A DNA stretch of 64,000 nucleotides, taken from Rhizobium sp. CC-YZS058 (GTDB taxonomy: Bacteria > Pseudomonadota > Alphaproteobacteria > Rhizobiales > Rhizobiaceae). This document shows positions 48,031-60,132 of this stretch, piece after piece; within the stretch, counting starts at the first letter, position 1, and each line of letters starts with the position of its first letter. The notes beneath the pieces are model-generated. The model was not told the DNA's origin and did no database searches. It saw nothing but the letters and a program-made list of their open reading frames with translations. The translations under genes were made by a program, and so were the position numbers. Location of the stretch: assembly GCF_034720595.1 (NCBI RefSeq), contig NZ_JAYESJ010000001.1:3957501-4021500 (forward strand), read 5' to 3'.

Positions 48031-49302
48031 TCAGGCCGATTTACCGCCTTTGATCACGGCGACGGGTCGTGATTTGCGGTCATGCTGCCTCTGGAAAGCC
48101 ATGATCCGCGGCGCGATCTCGCGGCGGAAGCGGGAGCCGTTGAAAACGCCGTAATGGCCGACATCCGGCTGGACGTAATGCTGGCGCATCGTGTCCGGAA
48201 TGTTCGGGCAGATCGTTTGCGCCGCCTCCGTCTGGCCAACGCCGGAGATATCGTCGTTTTCTCCTTCGACGGTGAAGAGCGCCACCTTTCGGATCGCGCT
48301 CGTGTCCACCCGCTCGCCGCGATACATCATCTCGCCCTTGGGCAGGGCATGGCGCATGAAGACCGTGTCCACCGTCTGCAGATAGAACTCGGCCGTAAGG
48401 TCCATGACGGCCAGATATTCGTCATAGAAATCGCGATGCTTCTCGGCGGCGTCGCCATCGTTCTTGACCAGATGGTCGAAGAAATCCTTCTGAGCGATCA
48501 GATGCCGATCCAGATTCATCGACATGAAACCCGAAAGCTGCAGGAAGCCGGGATAGACCGGGCGCATGAAACCGGGCTGAGGGAAGGGAACCGGCATGAC
48601 CACATTGTCACGGAACCACTCGATCGGCTTCTCCTTGGCCAGCTGATTGACAGCCGTAGGATTGATGCGCGTGTCGATCGGCCCGCCCATCAGCGTCATC
48701 GAAGCCGGCGCCAGCGGATCCTTGCGCCCTTCCATGATTGCGGCTGCCGCCAGAACCGGCACCGCCGGCTGGCAGACGGCGATGACATGTGTGTCCGGCC
48801 CGAGGAAGTGCAGCATGTCGATGACATATTCGATGTAGTCGTCGAGATCGAAGCTGCCGTCCGCCAGCGGCACCATGCGCGCGTCGATCCAGTCGGTGAT
48901 GTAGACATCCGAGCTTGGCAGCATGGCCTCGACCGTGCCGCGCAGCAGGGTGGCATAATGGCCCGACATCGGCGCGACGATCAGGACACGCGGGTCGCTG
49001 CGGCCGGGGCGTTCCAGGATGCGCTCGAAATGGATGAGGTTGCAGAATGGCTGGCGCCAGACGATCGTCTCGTCGATGGCGATCGCCTTGCCGTCGATGA
49101 TGGTTTCGGTCAGGCCGAACTCGGGCTTGCCGTAGCGGCGGGTCGATCGCTCGAAGACTTCGAGCCCGGCTGCCAGATTGCGGCCCATATAGGTATGGGC
49201 AATCGGGTTCAGCGGATTGGTATAGGCCATGCGCATGGCATCAGCCGCCGCGCGCCACGGCGCCATCATGGCATGATTGATTTCATAGAGCTGGTAAAAC
49301 AT
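48031..49302 (-). CDS. phaZ: Intracellular polyhydroxyalkanoate depolymerase
   Basis: A 423-residue intracellular PHB depolymerase. It lacks a signal peptide. The catalytic nucleophile is Cys177 in AVCQPAVPV, a Cys-type lipase box as in Cupriavidus PhaZa1; GFMRPVYPGFLQLSGFM and VEGENDDISGVGQT are family segments, the latter holding the catalytic Asp, with His in the GHYGVFNG motif. It mobilises stored poly-3-hydroxybutyrate. The ATG at 49302 is preceded by GGAGTGGG. A 184-base A+T-rich gap lies upstream. Confidence 0.93.
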   Translation of the reverse strand: MFYQLYEINHAMMAPWRAAADAMRMAYTNPLNPIAHTYMGRNLAAGLEVFERSTRRYGKPEFGLTETIIDGKAIAIDETIVWRQPFCNLIHFERILERPGRSDPRVLIVAPMSGHYATLLRGTVEAMLPSSDVYITDWIDARMVPLADGSFDLDDYIEYVIDMLHFLGPDTHVIAVCQPAVPVLAAAAIMEGRKDPLAPASMTLMGGPIDTRINPTAVNQLAKEKPIEWFRDNVVMPVPFPQPGFMRPVYPGFLQLSGFMSMNLDRHLIAQKDFFDHLVKNDGDAAEKHRDFYDEYLAVMDLTAEFYLQTVDTVFMRHALPKGEMMYRGERVDTSAIRKVALFTVEGENDDISGVGQTEAAQTICPNIPDTMRQHYVQPDVGHYGVFNGSRFRREIAPRIMAFQRQHDRKSRPVAVIKGGKSA

Positions 49303-49486
49303 CGATCCCACTCCTCCGTCATCTCTACCTTCAGCGGAGCACCTTGCCCGATCCTGATGTTCGAACGATTCAAACAGAGAATACTGGAACGCGCTTTCCT
49401 TGAAGCTAGGCCGATGACTTTCCCTGTCAACGCTTGTCTATAAGCAAGATAGAAAAGAAGCTTTGAGATCCTGTAAAGACGAAGCC

Positions 49487-50296
49487 TTAATAGCCAGCGA
49501 AGGGGTGTTCGGCGGATGGGCCGTCTTCCTCCGCCTCGAAATCGAGCCTCAAGCGCGTCGTGGCGGCAACGAGCGTCGTCACGTCGGTGCCGATCGCCAT
49601 GAAGTCGGCGCCGAGACGGCGATAGAGCCGGGCCTGCGCGGGATCGAGGGTCATGATGCCGGCCCCCTTTCCGGCGGCTGCGATGCGCGCAAAACCATGC
49701 CTGATCGCCTCGGTGACAGCCGGATGACCGGGTTGGCCGAGCAGGCCCATATCGGCCGCGAGATCGGACGGCCCAATGAAGAGCCCGTCGATCCCGTCCA
49801 GTGCGGCGATGGCATCCAACGCCGCCAGACCGGCCCGACTTTCAATCTGCACGAGGAGGCAGATCTCGCGATCGGCCGTTTCCAGATAGTCGCCGATCCG
49901 GCTGTAGTCCGACGCGGCTCCAAGCGCCGCGCCGACACCGCGCACGCCGCGTGGCGGATAGCGCACCGCGCGCACCAGCCGTTCCGCCTCTTCGACGCTT
50001 TCGACCATCGGGATCAAGAGGGTCTGTGCGCCAGCGTCGAGGATCTGCTTGATCATCCAGGTCTCGCCGACCGGAAGACGCACGATCGGATGGCTGGATC
50101 GTGCCTGTACGGCTCGTACTTGGGCGGCAAGCAGAGGAAGATCATTCGGCGCATGTTCGCCATCGATCAGCAGCCAGTCATAGCCGCTTCCGCTCAAGAT
50201 GCCGGCCGCATAGGGGCTCGCCAGCGCAACCCACAGGCCGAGCTGGAACCGGCGTTCCGCCAAGGCCGCCTTGAAGAGATTGCTGGGTGCGGGCAT
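49487..50296 (-). CDS. HpcH/HpaI family aldolase
   Basis: A 269-residue class II pyruvate aldolase. The metal site residues are in LLIDGEHAPND, VQIESRAGL and IGPSDLAADMG; the RLPVGE motif contacts pyruvate. The canonical member splits 4-hydroxy-2-oxoheptane-1,7-dioate into pyruvate and succinate semialdehyde. It lies 12 bases after gabD on the same strand, whose product oxidises succinate semialdehyde. No other homoprotocatechuate pathway gene is nearby, so the natural substrate is uncertain. Confidence 0.9.
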   Translation of the reverse strand: MPAPSNLFKAALAERRFQLGLWVALASPYAAGILSGSGYDWLLIDGEHAPNDLPLLAAQVRAVQARSSHPIVRLPVGETWMIKQILDAGAQTLLIPMVESVEEAERLVRAVRYPPRGVRGVGAALGAASDYSRIGDYLETADREICLLVQIESRAGLAALDAIAALDGIDGLFIGPSDLAADMGLLGQPGHPAVTEAIRHGFARIAAAGKGAGIMTLDPAQARLYRRLGADFMAIGTDVTTLVAATTRLRLDFEAEEDGPSAEHPFAGY

Positions 50297-50308
50297 GGGC
50301 TTTTCCGA

Positions 50309-51766
50309 TCAGGCGATGCCGCCGAGGCAGACATATTTGATCTCGGTGAACTCCTCGAGGCCGTAGCGCGATCCCTCGCGGCCGAGGCCAGAAAGCTTCA
50401 CACCGCCAAACGGCGCTTCCGCCGTGGAGATCAGCCCGGTATTGACGCCGACCATGCCATATTCCAGCGCTTCGGCGACCCGGAAGACCCGTGAAAGGTC
50501 ATTGGCATAGAAGTAGGATGCGAGGCCGAATTCCGTGTCGTTGGCCTGGGCGATGACGTCGGCTTCGTCCTTGAAACGAAAGAGCGGTGCCAGCGGACCG
50601 AAGGTTTCCTCGCGCGCGACCGCCATCTCCGGCGTGACATCGGCGAGAATGGTTGCTTCGTAGAAGGTGCCGCCGAGCGCATGCGGCTTGCCGCCCTGGA
50701 GAATCCGAGCGCCTTTCGACACGGCGTCGGCGACATGCTCCTCGACCTTTTCGAGCGCCGCTGGATCGATCAAAGGCCCAAGTACGACGCCCTCGTCCAG
50801 ACCGTTACCGATCTTGAGCCTGGCGACCGCAGCCGTCAGCTTTTCCGCGAAGGCATCATAGACGGCATCCTGGACATAGAGGCGATTGGCACAGACGCAG
50901 GTCTGTCCATTGTTGCGGTATTTGGCGATCAGCGCGCCCTCGACAGCCTTGTCGAGATCGGCATCGTCGAACACGATGAAAGGAGCATTGCCGCCGAGCT
51001 CGAGTCCCAGCTTCTTGATCGTCGGGGCGGACTGTTCGTAGAGCTTCGCGCCGATCTCGGTCGAGCCGGTGAAGGTCAGTTTGCGCACGATGGGGCTTGC
51101 CGTCATTTCGCCGCCGATCGCACTGGCCGAGCCGGTCAGCACGCTGAACAACCCCTTGGGCAAGCCGGCACGCTCGGCAAGAAGGGCGATGGCGATCGCC
51201 GAGAACGGTGTTTGCGAGGCGGGCTTTAGGACCATGGCGCAGCCGGCTGCAAAGGCCGGACCGGCCTTGCGCGTGATCATCGCATTGGGGAAGTTCCAGG
51301 GCGTGATCGCCGCGACGACGCCGATCGGCTGCTTGAGGACGAGAATACGCTTGTCCGGCTGATGCCCGGGAATGGTGTCTCCGTAAAGCCGACGCCCTTC
51401 CTCGGCAAACCATTCGATGAAGCTTGCTCCGTAGGCGATCTCGCCGATAGCCTCGGTCAGCGGCTTTCCCTGCTCCAGGGTCAGAATCAACCCCAGATCC
51501 TCCTTGTTTGCCATCATCAGATCGTACCAGGTCCGCAGGATGCCGGCGCGCTCCTTGGCGGTGCGCTTCGCCCAACCCTTCTGCGCCTGTTCCGCCGCCT
51601 TGATGGCCTGACGCGTCTCCTCTGCGCCAAGCTTCGGGACATGGCCGATGATTTCGCCTGTGGCCGGGTTCGTCACCGCGATCGCATCGCCGCCTGCCTC
51701 GATCCAGTCGCCGCCGACAAGAGCGGCCTGACGGAGAAGCGTCGGATCCTTGAGCGTGGGGGTCAT
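50309..51766 (-). CDS. gabD: Succinate-semialdehyde dehydrogenase (NADP+)
   Basis: A 485-residue aldehyde dehydrogenase, GabD type. Cofactor-binding residues lie in ITPWNFPNAMITRK and FTGSTEIGAKLY; the catalytic Glu is in KLGLELGGNAPF and the catalytic Cys in NNGQTCVCANRLY. It oxidises succinate semialdehyde to succinate, feeding the TCA cycle from GABA or from aldolase products. The ATG at 51766 starts MTPTLKDPTLLRQ. It heads a two-gene unit with the aldolase and diverges from the nitroreductase gene. Confidence 0.92.
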   Translation of the reverse strand: MTPTLKDPTLLRQAALVGGDWIEAGGDAIAVTNPATGEIIGHVPKLGAEETRQAIKAAEQAQKGWAKRTAKERAGILRTWYDLMMANKEDLGLILTLEQGKPLTEAIGEIAYGASFIEWFAEEGRRLYGDTIPGHQPDKRILVLKQPIGVVAAITPWNFPNAMITRKAGPAFAAGCAMVLKPASQTPFSAIAIALLAERAGLPKGLFSVLTGSASAIGGEMTASPIVRKLTFTGSTEIGAKLYEQSAPTIKKLGLELGGNAPFIVFDDADLDKAVEGALIAKYRNNGQTCVCANRLYVQDAVYDAFAEKLTAAVARLKIGNGLDEGVVLGPLIDPAALEKVEEHVADAVSKGARILQGGKPHALGGTFYEATILADVTPEMAVAREETFGPLAPLFRFKDEADVIAQANDTEFGLASYFYANDLSRVFRVAEALEYGMVGVNTGLISTAEAPFGGVKLSGLGREGSRYGLEEFTEIKYVCLGGIA

Positions 51767-51973
51767 CGAACTGTCCTTTGGTTGGCTGTGACTGAGATAT
51801 AAACGCTTTGCCGGATGGCGCAAATCCGCCGACGCTTCAGGTCAACGCCGATCGTCGCCGCCCTGGAAACGGTTCGTCCTCGGCAACGCTCTTTTGCTCT
51901 GCGCCGGTCGCGCCTAGATGATCCACCGGAGACAGGCGACGTACAGCGCCGCAGACGACAGGAAGGACCTCTG

Positions 51974-52576
51974 ATGCCGATCCAAAGCAACTTTCGCCAG
52001 GCTGATTATCCGATCGAGCCCGACTTTCTAAAGCGCTGGTCGCCGCGAGCCTTCACCGGTGAACCGATGAGCGAGACCGAGCTGCTAACCATTCTCGAAG
52101 CCGGCCGTTGGGCTCCATCCGCCTTCAATTTCCAGCCTTGGCGCTTCATCTATGCGCTGCGCGATACGCCGGAATGGGATCAGCTGTTCGCGGTGCTGAA
52201 CGACTTCAACCAGGGTTGGGCGAAATCGGCTTCGGCACTGGTCGTCATCGTATCGAAGACGCATTTTGCAGCACCGGGCGCAACCGAGGAGAAGTTTTCC
52301 TACAGCCACAGCTTCGATGCCGGTGCCGCTTGGGGCGCCATCGCCCACCAGGCTCAGCTCTCCGGCTTCCAGGCGCATGGCATGACGGGGATCCATTTTG
52401 ATAAGGTCAATGGGCTGCTCCGTATTCCCGAGGGTTACCGCGTCGAAGCCGCCGTCGCGATTGGCCGGCAGGGCAACAAGAGCACGCTGCCGGAAGGCCT
52501 GCAGGGCCGAGAAACGCCGAGCCCTCGCCGCCCTCTTTCCGAAACCGCCTTCAAGGGCAGTTTCAAGGCTGATTGA
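51974..52576 (+). CDS. Nitroreductase family protein
   Basis: A 200-residue FMN-dependent nitroreductase-fold protein. The N-terminal RWSPRAFTGEPMSETEL and RWAPSAFNFQPWRFI (FMN contact) and the central GAAWGAIAHQAQLSG are typical of the family. Members reduce nitro compounds, quinones or halogenated aromatics with NAD(P)H; the substrate cannot be predicted. GGAAGGA lies before the ATG at 51974. It is convergent with gyrB. Confidence 0.88.
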   Translation: MPIQSNFRQADYPIEPDFLKRWSPRAFTGEPMSETELLTILEAGRWAPSAFNFQPWRFIYALRDTPEWDQLFAVLNDFNQGWAKSASALVVIVSKTHFAAPGATEEKFSYSHSFDAGAAWGAIAHQAQLSGFQAHGMTGIHFDKVNGLLRIPEGYRVEAAVAIGRQGNKSTLPEGLQGRETPSPRRPLSETAFKGSFKAD

Positions 52577-52591
52577 GCGACGAAACAGAAG

Positions 52592-52615
52592 AACGGCCGC
52601 TGAAGAGCGGCCGTT
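52592..52615. terminator. Bidirectional hairpin between nitroreductase gene and gyrB
   Basis: A perfect 9-base stem, AACGGCCGC and GCGGCCGTT, with the loop TGAAGA lies in the 45-base gap between two convergent stops. T-rich sequence follows only on the minus strand (TTCTTCTGTTTC), so it best serves gyrB. Confidence 0.75.
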
Positions 52616-52621
52616 GATGCA

Positions 52622-55584
<2,963 letters not shown>

Positions 55585-55621
55585 GCCCGCTCCCTCGCCG
55601 CAGAAGACAGATCCTTGCGGT

Positions 55622-56179
55622 TCACGGAAAGGCTCCGCCTTTCTGGCGCGACAGCCGCACATAGAGAGCGCCCTCCCCGCCATGATTGCGCGCTGCCGGC
55701 TCGTGCGAGGAGATCAGCGGCCGGAACTCCGGCAGCGAGAACCAGAGAGGAACGGCCCGCTTCAATGCGCCTTCGCTGCCCATCGACGTTCCCTTGCCGG
55801 TGATGACCAGAACATGGCGAAGGCCGCGTTCGTGGGCAGTCAGCAGAAAATGCAGGAGCAGTCCATGTGCCTCGCTTTGCGCGAGGCCGTGCAGGTCGAT
55901 CCGCGCGTCGATCGGCAGATGACCCCGGGCGAGCTTGCGTTTGACCGGCTTTTCGAGCGGATGATGGCGCCGTGGTGCCTCGGGCGCGGGCGAAAGCCGG
56001 ATGGCCGTTCCAGGAGGGGACAGCTTGGCCGGTGCGGCTGTTGAACGCGCGGCCTGCGGCTCCATAGGTTCCTCCCAGGTCGCGATCTGTTCCATGCGAC
56101 CCGGCAGGGCTCGAGTCGAGCGGGCGACCTTGCTCCAGAGAACCCGATCCTCCGGACTGAGCGTCTTGTCCTTCCCCAT
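55622..56179 (-). CDS. Smr-domain protein
   Basis: A 185-residue protein with a low-complexity N-terminal half and a C-terminal Smr domain (about 88-180). The domain motifs are ARIDLHGLAQSEAH (catalytic DLHG in place of the common LDLHG), VLVITGKG (the TGxG motif) and GGEGALYVRL. Smr domains bind or nick DNA or RNA. It is not MutS-linked, being the stand-alone small type. The gene lies 10 bases after mltA and is very likely cotranscribed. Confidence 0.9.
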   Translation of the reverse strand: MGKDKTLSPEDRVLWSKVARSTRALPGRMEQIATWEEPMEPQAARSTAAPAKLSPPGTAIRLSPAPEAPRRHHPLEKPVKRKLARGHLPIDARIDLHGLAQSEAHGLLLHFLLTAHERGLRHVLVITGKGTSMGSEGALKRAVPLWFSLPEFRPLISSHEPAARNHGGEGALYVRLSRQKGGAFP

Positions 56180-56189
56180 TCCGCCCCCT

Positions 56190-57293
56190 TCAGCGATAGC
56201 GCGGTGCTGCGGTTTTCGGGATCAGAATGAAGAAGTCTGCCGGGTTGCGGACCGCGCCAGCCAGGAAACCGGCATGGTCGCCCGACCCGGTGAAAATGTC
56301 GCCGCGCGTGGGGCCGACGATCGCGGAACCGGTATCGAGGGCCAGCATTAGCTTGCGGAATGGTTTTCCGTCATCGATCGACGTCAGGCTATCGCTCGCC
56401 AGGAAGAAGGGCGTCCCGAACGTATGGATCAGCCGATCGACAGCAAGCGATCGCCCGGGCTCGAGCGCGACCTTTGCCGCTGCGATCGGTCCGAGATCGG
56501 CATCCTCCACCGGCGCTTCCCGGAAGAAAATGAAGGAACGATTGTGCCAGTAGACTTCGTCCGCCTGTTCGGGATGGGCGGTAAGCCACGCGCGGATCGA
56601 CTGCATGGAAACGGTCTGGCGGTCGATGTCGCCGCGATCGATCAGAAGCTTGCCGATGGCGCTGAACGGATGGCCGCTCTTCGCCGCATAGGTGATGCGG
56701 GTGGTGGTGCCGTTCGGATAGACAAGACGCGCGGCACCCTGAACATGAGCGAAGAACACATCCTCCTTGCTGCGCGCATAGGCGATCTCGAGCCCGCGCC
56801 CGCTTAAATAACCCTGCTCGATCGCCTGCCGGTCCGGATATTCGCAGACTCCATCCTCGCTCTCGCGTCCGAAGGTGAAGCCAGGGTCGAAACCGGGCGG
56901 GCGGTTCGTGTCGTTGATATCCACGAGATCGTCCGGGCGGCGGTAGAAGGGAAAGCGGAACACGCCGTCCGGCGTTGCGCTGACCGGGACGACCGGTTCA
57001 TAGAAAGCGGTAACGAAGCCGGGAGAGCCGTCGCTTTTCGACAATTGGAACGGTTCGAACAGCGCTTCGAAAAACGCTCGTGCCTCCGCGCCACTGTTCG
57101 GAGCGGCAGTGAGAGATGCTTCATAAGCGGGGAGAAGGTCTGCACTGGAGATGCCGAGTGCACCGGTGCGGTGCGGCTTGACAGTTGACACCTGTCGGTG
57201 GCACCGGCGCAGCGCGGCGATCAAAGGGGTTGGATCATCCTCGGTCCAGCCTGGCAGGGCGTCGAAGGCAAGCGGACGAAGGGAGAAGTCCAT
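56190..57293 (-). CDS. mltA: MltA-type lytic transglycosylase
   Basis: A 367-residue murein lytic transglycosylase A. The MltA barrel is marked by GFVTAFYEPVVPVS, the EYPDRQAIEQGYLSGRGLEIAYARSKEDVFF segment and the C-terminal 3D domain ALDTGSAIVGPTRGDIFTGSGDHAG with catalytic Asp. Unusually, the N-terminus (MDFSLRPLAFDALPGWTEDD) has no signal peptide, and there are only 12 bases to the upstream timA stop, so an upstream exported start is not available in this frame. Either export is unconventional or an alternative start lies inside timA. Confidence 0.9.
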   Translation of the reverse strand: MDFSLRPLAFDALPGWTEDDPTPLIAALRRCHRQVSTVKPHRTGALGISSADLLPAYEASLTAAPNSGAEARAFFEALFEPFQLSKSDGSPGFVTAFYEPVVPVSATPDGVFRFPFYRRPDDLVDINDTNRPPGFDPGFTFGRESEDGVCEYPDRQAIEQGYLSGRGLEIAYARSKEDVFFAHVQGAARLVYPNGTTTRITYAAKSGHPFSAIGKLLIDRGDIDRQTVSMQSIRAWLTAHPEQADEVYWHNRSFIFFREAPVEDADLGPIAAAKVALEPGRSLAVDRLIHTFGTPFFLASDSLTSIDDGKPFRKLMLALDTGSAIVGPTRGDIFTGSGDHAGFLAGAVRNPADFFILIPKTAAPRYR

Positions 57294-57305
57294 GATGCCG
57301 CCTAC

Positions 57306-58004
57306 TCAGCCTTCCGATTCCGTGGCGATCAATTTCCAGTTCGGGTCCCGCGAGCGCGTGTCGCGCGCGAAGGTCCAAAGATCGTTGACTTCCGACACTG
57401 CCTCGGCATCGCCATCGATGACTGCGCCTGCCTTGTCGTAGGTAGCGGAGATCAGCTGGCTCAAGATGCGCAAGGTCACGACGGCCTCGCTGTCCTTGAC
57501 ATCAGCGCTGACGATCTCGGCCCGCTCGATGCCCACGAAGGTCGACTTGATCGTTTCGCCTCGCGCTTCGCGCTCCGAAATCGCTGCGTCGAAACCTTCG
57601 AAGACATCCTTGGACAGCAGCGTCTTCAGCGACTTCCGATCACCCTCGGCGAAGGCAGTCACGATCATCTCGTAAGCAATCTTGGCACCGTCGACGAACT
57701 CTTTCGGATCGAAGGATGGATCGGAATCCTTCAGGCGACGCAGCGTGGCGTTGAGAGGCGTATCCGGCTTTGCGAAGCGGTCGATAGCGCCATAGCGCCC
57801 CTCCTCGTCGGACACTGAATCCCGGCGCGGAAGCTGTACGACCTTGCCGTCATTCTCCGGAGCATCAGGCGCTTCCCGTGGAGAAAAAGGATCGACGGGC
57901 GGGCGCTCATTCCCCGTTCGCCTCCCCAGAACGCTGCGCAGCTGGAGAAAGATCACGACGGCAGCGACCAGGAAAAACAAGGTGACGAAGTCGAAGGAGC
58001 CCAT
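57306..58004 (-). CDS. Tim44/TimA family inner-membrane protein
   Basis: A 232-residue protein with one N-terminal membrane helix (FVTLFFLVAAVVIFLQLRSV, residues 6-25), an acidic/proline-rich linker and a C-terminal Tim44-like domain (about 90-230; FDPKEFVDGAKIAYEMIVTAFAEGD and FARDTRSRDPNWKLIAT). Alphaproteobacterial TimA is the relative of mitochondrial Tim44 and may help membrane protein handling. It heads a run with mltA, smr and the XRE gene, divergent from fxsA. Confidence 0.88.
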   Translation of the reverse strand: MGSFDFVTLFFLVAAVVIFLQLRSVLGRRTGNERPPVDPFSPREAPDAPENDGKVVQLPRRDSVSDEEGRYGAIDRFAKPDTPLNATLRRLKDSDPSFDPKEFVDGAKIAYEMIVTAFAEGDRKSLKTLLSKDVFEGFDAAISEREARGETIKSTFVGIERAEIVSADVKDSEAVVTLRILSQLISATYDKAGAVIDGDAEAVSEVNDLWTFARDTRSRDPNWKLIATESEG

Positions 58005-58181
58005 TTCCGTGCGATACCGCCTTTTTCAGAGATGTTTCATACCCATATAGTGCTGATGAACATCTGATTCAAATGTGCCTGGGTCAATCTCCAGGCTGGA
58101 CACCCTCTTGTGACCGGACCTTTTCGGTCTGTCACTGCGCCCTTGTCAGTTCAACCCCACCACGTCAACAATGTGAGCCGA

Positions 58182-58718
58182 ATGCGACTGTCTTTCATCC
58201 CGCTCCTGTTTCTCCTGCTTCCCTTGGCGGAAATCGCGACCTTCATCATGGTCGGCCGCGAGATCGGCGTGGGCTGGACCCTGCTCCTGATCCTCGCCAG
58301 CGGCGTTGCCGGCGCCGTGCTGCTGCGCACCCAAGGACTGGGCGTGCTGCGCAAGCTGCAGAGCGCGGCGCAGACGGGAGAGAACCCGGGGCGACAGATC
58401 GTGCATGGCGCGATGATCGTCATCGCCGCCTTCTTGCTGATCCTACCCGGCTTCCTCAGCGATGTTGTCGGCTTCCTGCTGTTCATCCCCGCGGTACGCG
58501 ATTTAGGCTGGCGGCTGATCCGGGACCGAATGAGCGTCGTGACCCGCAGACGGCCGGGCGGTTTCTCCGCCTCCGCCACGGCCGGTTTCGGTCATCCCGA
58601 GCCCGGTCCCGTTCGTCCGCGCGAGCAGAGCGAGGTCCGCGTGATCGAACTCGACGAGGATGATTATTCACGCGGGACCGGACCAACAATCGAGAGAGAC
58701 CCGCGTGATCCGCGGTAG
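58182..58718 (+). CDS. fxsA: FxsA family membrane protein
   Basis: A 178-residue cytoplasmic-membrane protein with FxsA homology: N-terminal FIPLLFLLLPLAEIATFIMVGREIG, a second hydrophobic segment TLLLILASGVAGAVLLRTQGLG, and a third ILPGFLSDVVGFLLFIPAVR. The C-terminal third is hydrophilic and acidic. FxsA in E. coli suppresses F-plasmid exclusion of phage T7; the normal role is unknown. The ATG at 58182 is used because upstream codons lack homology. secB follows 121 bases later. Confidence 0.86.
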   Translation: MRLSFIPLLFLLLPLAEIATFIMVGREIGVGWTLLLILASGVAGAVLLRTQGLGVLRKLQSAAQTGENPGRQIVHGAMIVIAAFLLILPGFLSDVVGFLLFIPAVRDLGWRLIRDRMSVVTRRRPGGFSASATAGFGHPEPGPVRPREQSEVRVIELDEDDYSRGTGPTIERDPRDPR

Positions 58719-58839
58719 GGCCGACGCAGATCTTGTTCGCTCGGCCTTGTCCGATCGACCTCCCCGTCCGGGGCCGGTTGTAAGGCTTCGGGCGAAATGT
58801 TAGATGCCCAAGCCGAGAGAGACCTCAAGGAACAGGCTG

Positions 58840-59325
58840 ATGACCGATACTTCCCCGAATGGCAGCGCCGCTGAAAGCCCGTCGCTGAATATCCTCGCGC
58901 AATATATCAAGGACCTGTCCTTCGAAAATCCCGGCGCGCCACGGTCGCTCCAGGCTCGTGACAAGGCGCCGGCAATCAACATCAACGTCAATGTGAACGC
59001 CAATCCGCTCTCCGAGAGCGAGTTCGACGTGATCCTCACCCTGTCGGCCGATGCCAAGGATGGTGACAAGACGCTGTTCCACACCGAGCTTGCCTATGGT
59101 GGGGTCTTCCGCGTCACCGGTTTCCCGCAGGAGCACATGCTGCCGCTTCTCTTCATCGAATGCCCGCGGCTGCTCTTCCCCTTCGCGCGACAGATCATCG
59201 CCGATGCGACCCGCAATGGTGGGTTCCCGCCGCTGATGATCGACCCGATCGATTTTGCGCAGATGTTTACCCAGCGCATGGCTGAAGAGAAGGTTCGCTC
59301 GCAGGTTTCCGCCAACGCAAACTGA
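58840..59325 (+). CDS. secB: Protein-export chaperone SecB
   Basis: A 161-residue SecB. It keeps Sec preproteins unfolded and delivers them to SecA. The core is [35 protein letters not shown] and [37 protein letters not shown], where the glycine-rich NGGFPP loop binds SecA. ATG 58840 starts [10 protein letters not shown] terminator follows, and it is convergent with dnaQ. Confidence 0.96.
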   Translation: MTDTSPNGSAAESPSLNILAQYIKDLSFENPGAPRSLQARDKAPAININVNVNANPLSESEFDVILTLSADAKDGDKTLFHTELAYGGVFRVTGFPQEHMLPLLFIECPRLLFPFARQIIADATRNGGFPPLMIDPIDFAQMFTQRMAEEKVRSQVSANAN

Positions 59326-59347
59326 GCAAACGCTGGCCTCGACGACG

Positions 59348-59383
59348 ACGCCCGGTCCTTGAAAAAGGAACCGGGCGTTTTTG
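59348..59383 (+). terminator. Rho-independent terminator of secB
   Basis: ACGCCCGGT pairs with ACCGGGCG (with an inner CCTT / AAGG pair) and is followed by TTTTTG, 22 bases past the secB stop. Confidence 0.9.
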
Positions 59384-59402
59384 TTTGCATCAGGAACTGA
59401 TG

Positions 59403-60122
59403 TCAGCTGTCCGAAGCAACGCTCGGGCGGGCATAGCGCGACCAGATCGCCTTTTCGCCCATCTTGGCAATAAGCGCTTCGTGAGCGGAAACGTCCTGCG
59501 GCGTGAGCCTTGGCACGAGCGGGCGCGGCCGTGCCAGCGGTGCGACCACCACGTCGTCGTGCTCTTCGCGCACGCCACCGCCGTCCTGACTGGTCAGCCC
59601 GAGCGCTGCCTGCCGCCCGCCGATCATCTCGATATAGACTTCCGCCAAGAGCTCGGAATCGAGAAGCGCGCCGTGCTTGGTGCGGTGTGTGTTGTCGATC
59701 CCATAGCGCCGGCACAGCGCATCGAGCGAGTTCGGCCCCATCGGATGCTTGCGTCGTGCCAGGGCCAGCGTATCGGTCACGAGGTCCGGTGACACGGGCG
59801 GACGCTCCAGCCGGGCGAACTCGGCGTTGATGAAGCCCATGTCGAACGTGGCGTTGTGGGCGACCCAGCGTGCGCCATCGAAGAACGCGATGATCTCGTC
59901 GCAGAGCTCCGCAAAGCTTGGTTTGTCCTTCAGAAACTCGTCGGTGATCCCATGCACGGCGAGAGCATCCGGATGCACCTTGCGGTCACCGGGATTGATA
60001 TAGCGGTGGAAGAAGCGGCCGGTTGGGAAATGATTGTCGAGCTCGATGCCGCCGATTTCGATCACGCGATCGAGACGATTGTCGAGCCCGGTGGTTTCCG
60101 TGTCGAAGATGATTTCCCGCAT
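59403..60122 (-). CDS. dnaQ: DNA polymerase III epsilon subunit
   Basis: A 239-residue 3'-5' proofreading exonuclease. Exo I is IIFDTETTGLD with Asp7 and Glu9; Exo II is WVAHNATFDMGFI; Exo III has the His-Asp pair HGALLDSELLAEVY. The C-terminal region carries the segment that binds DnaE. ATG at 60122 starts MREIIFDTETTG. It lies 10 bases after coaE, in a run aroE - coaE - dnaQ typical of Rhizobiales. Confidence 0.95.
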   Translation of the reverse strand: MREIIFDTETTGLDNRLDRVIEIGGIELDNHFPTGRFFHRYINPGDRKVHPDALAVHGITDEFLKDKPSFAELCDEIIAFFDGARWVAHNATFDMGFINAEFARLERPPVSPDLVTDTLALARRKHPMGPNSLDALCRRYGIDNTHRTKHGALLDSELLAEVYIEMIGGRQAALGLTSQDGGGVREEHDDVVVAPLARPRPLVPRLTPQDVSAHEALIAKMGEKAIWSRYARPSVASDS

Positions 60123-60132
60123 GACAATCCTT

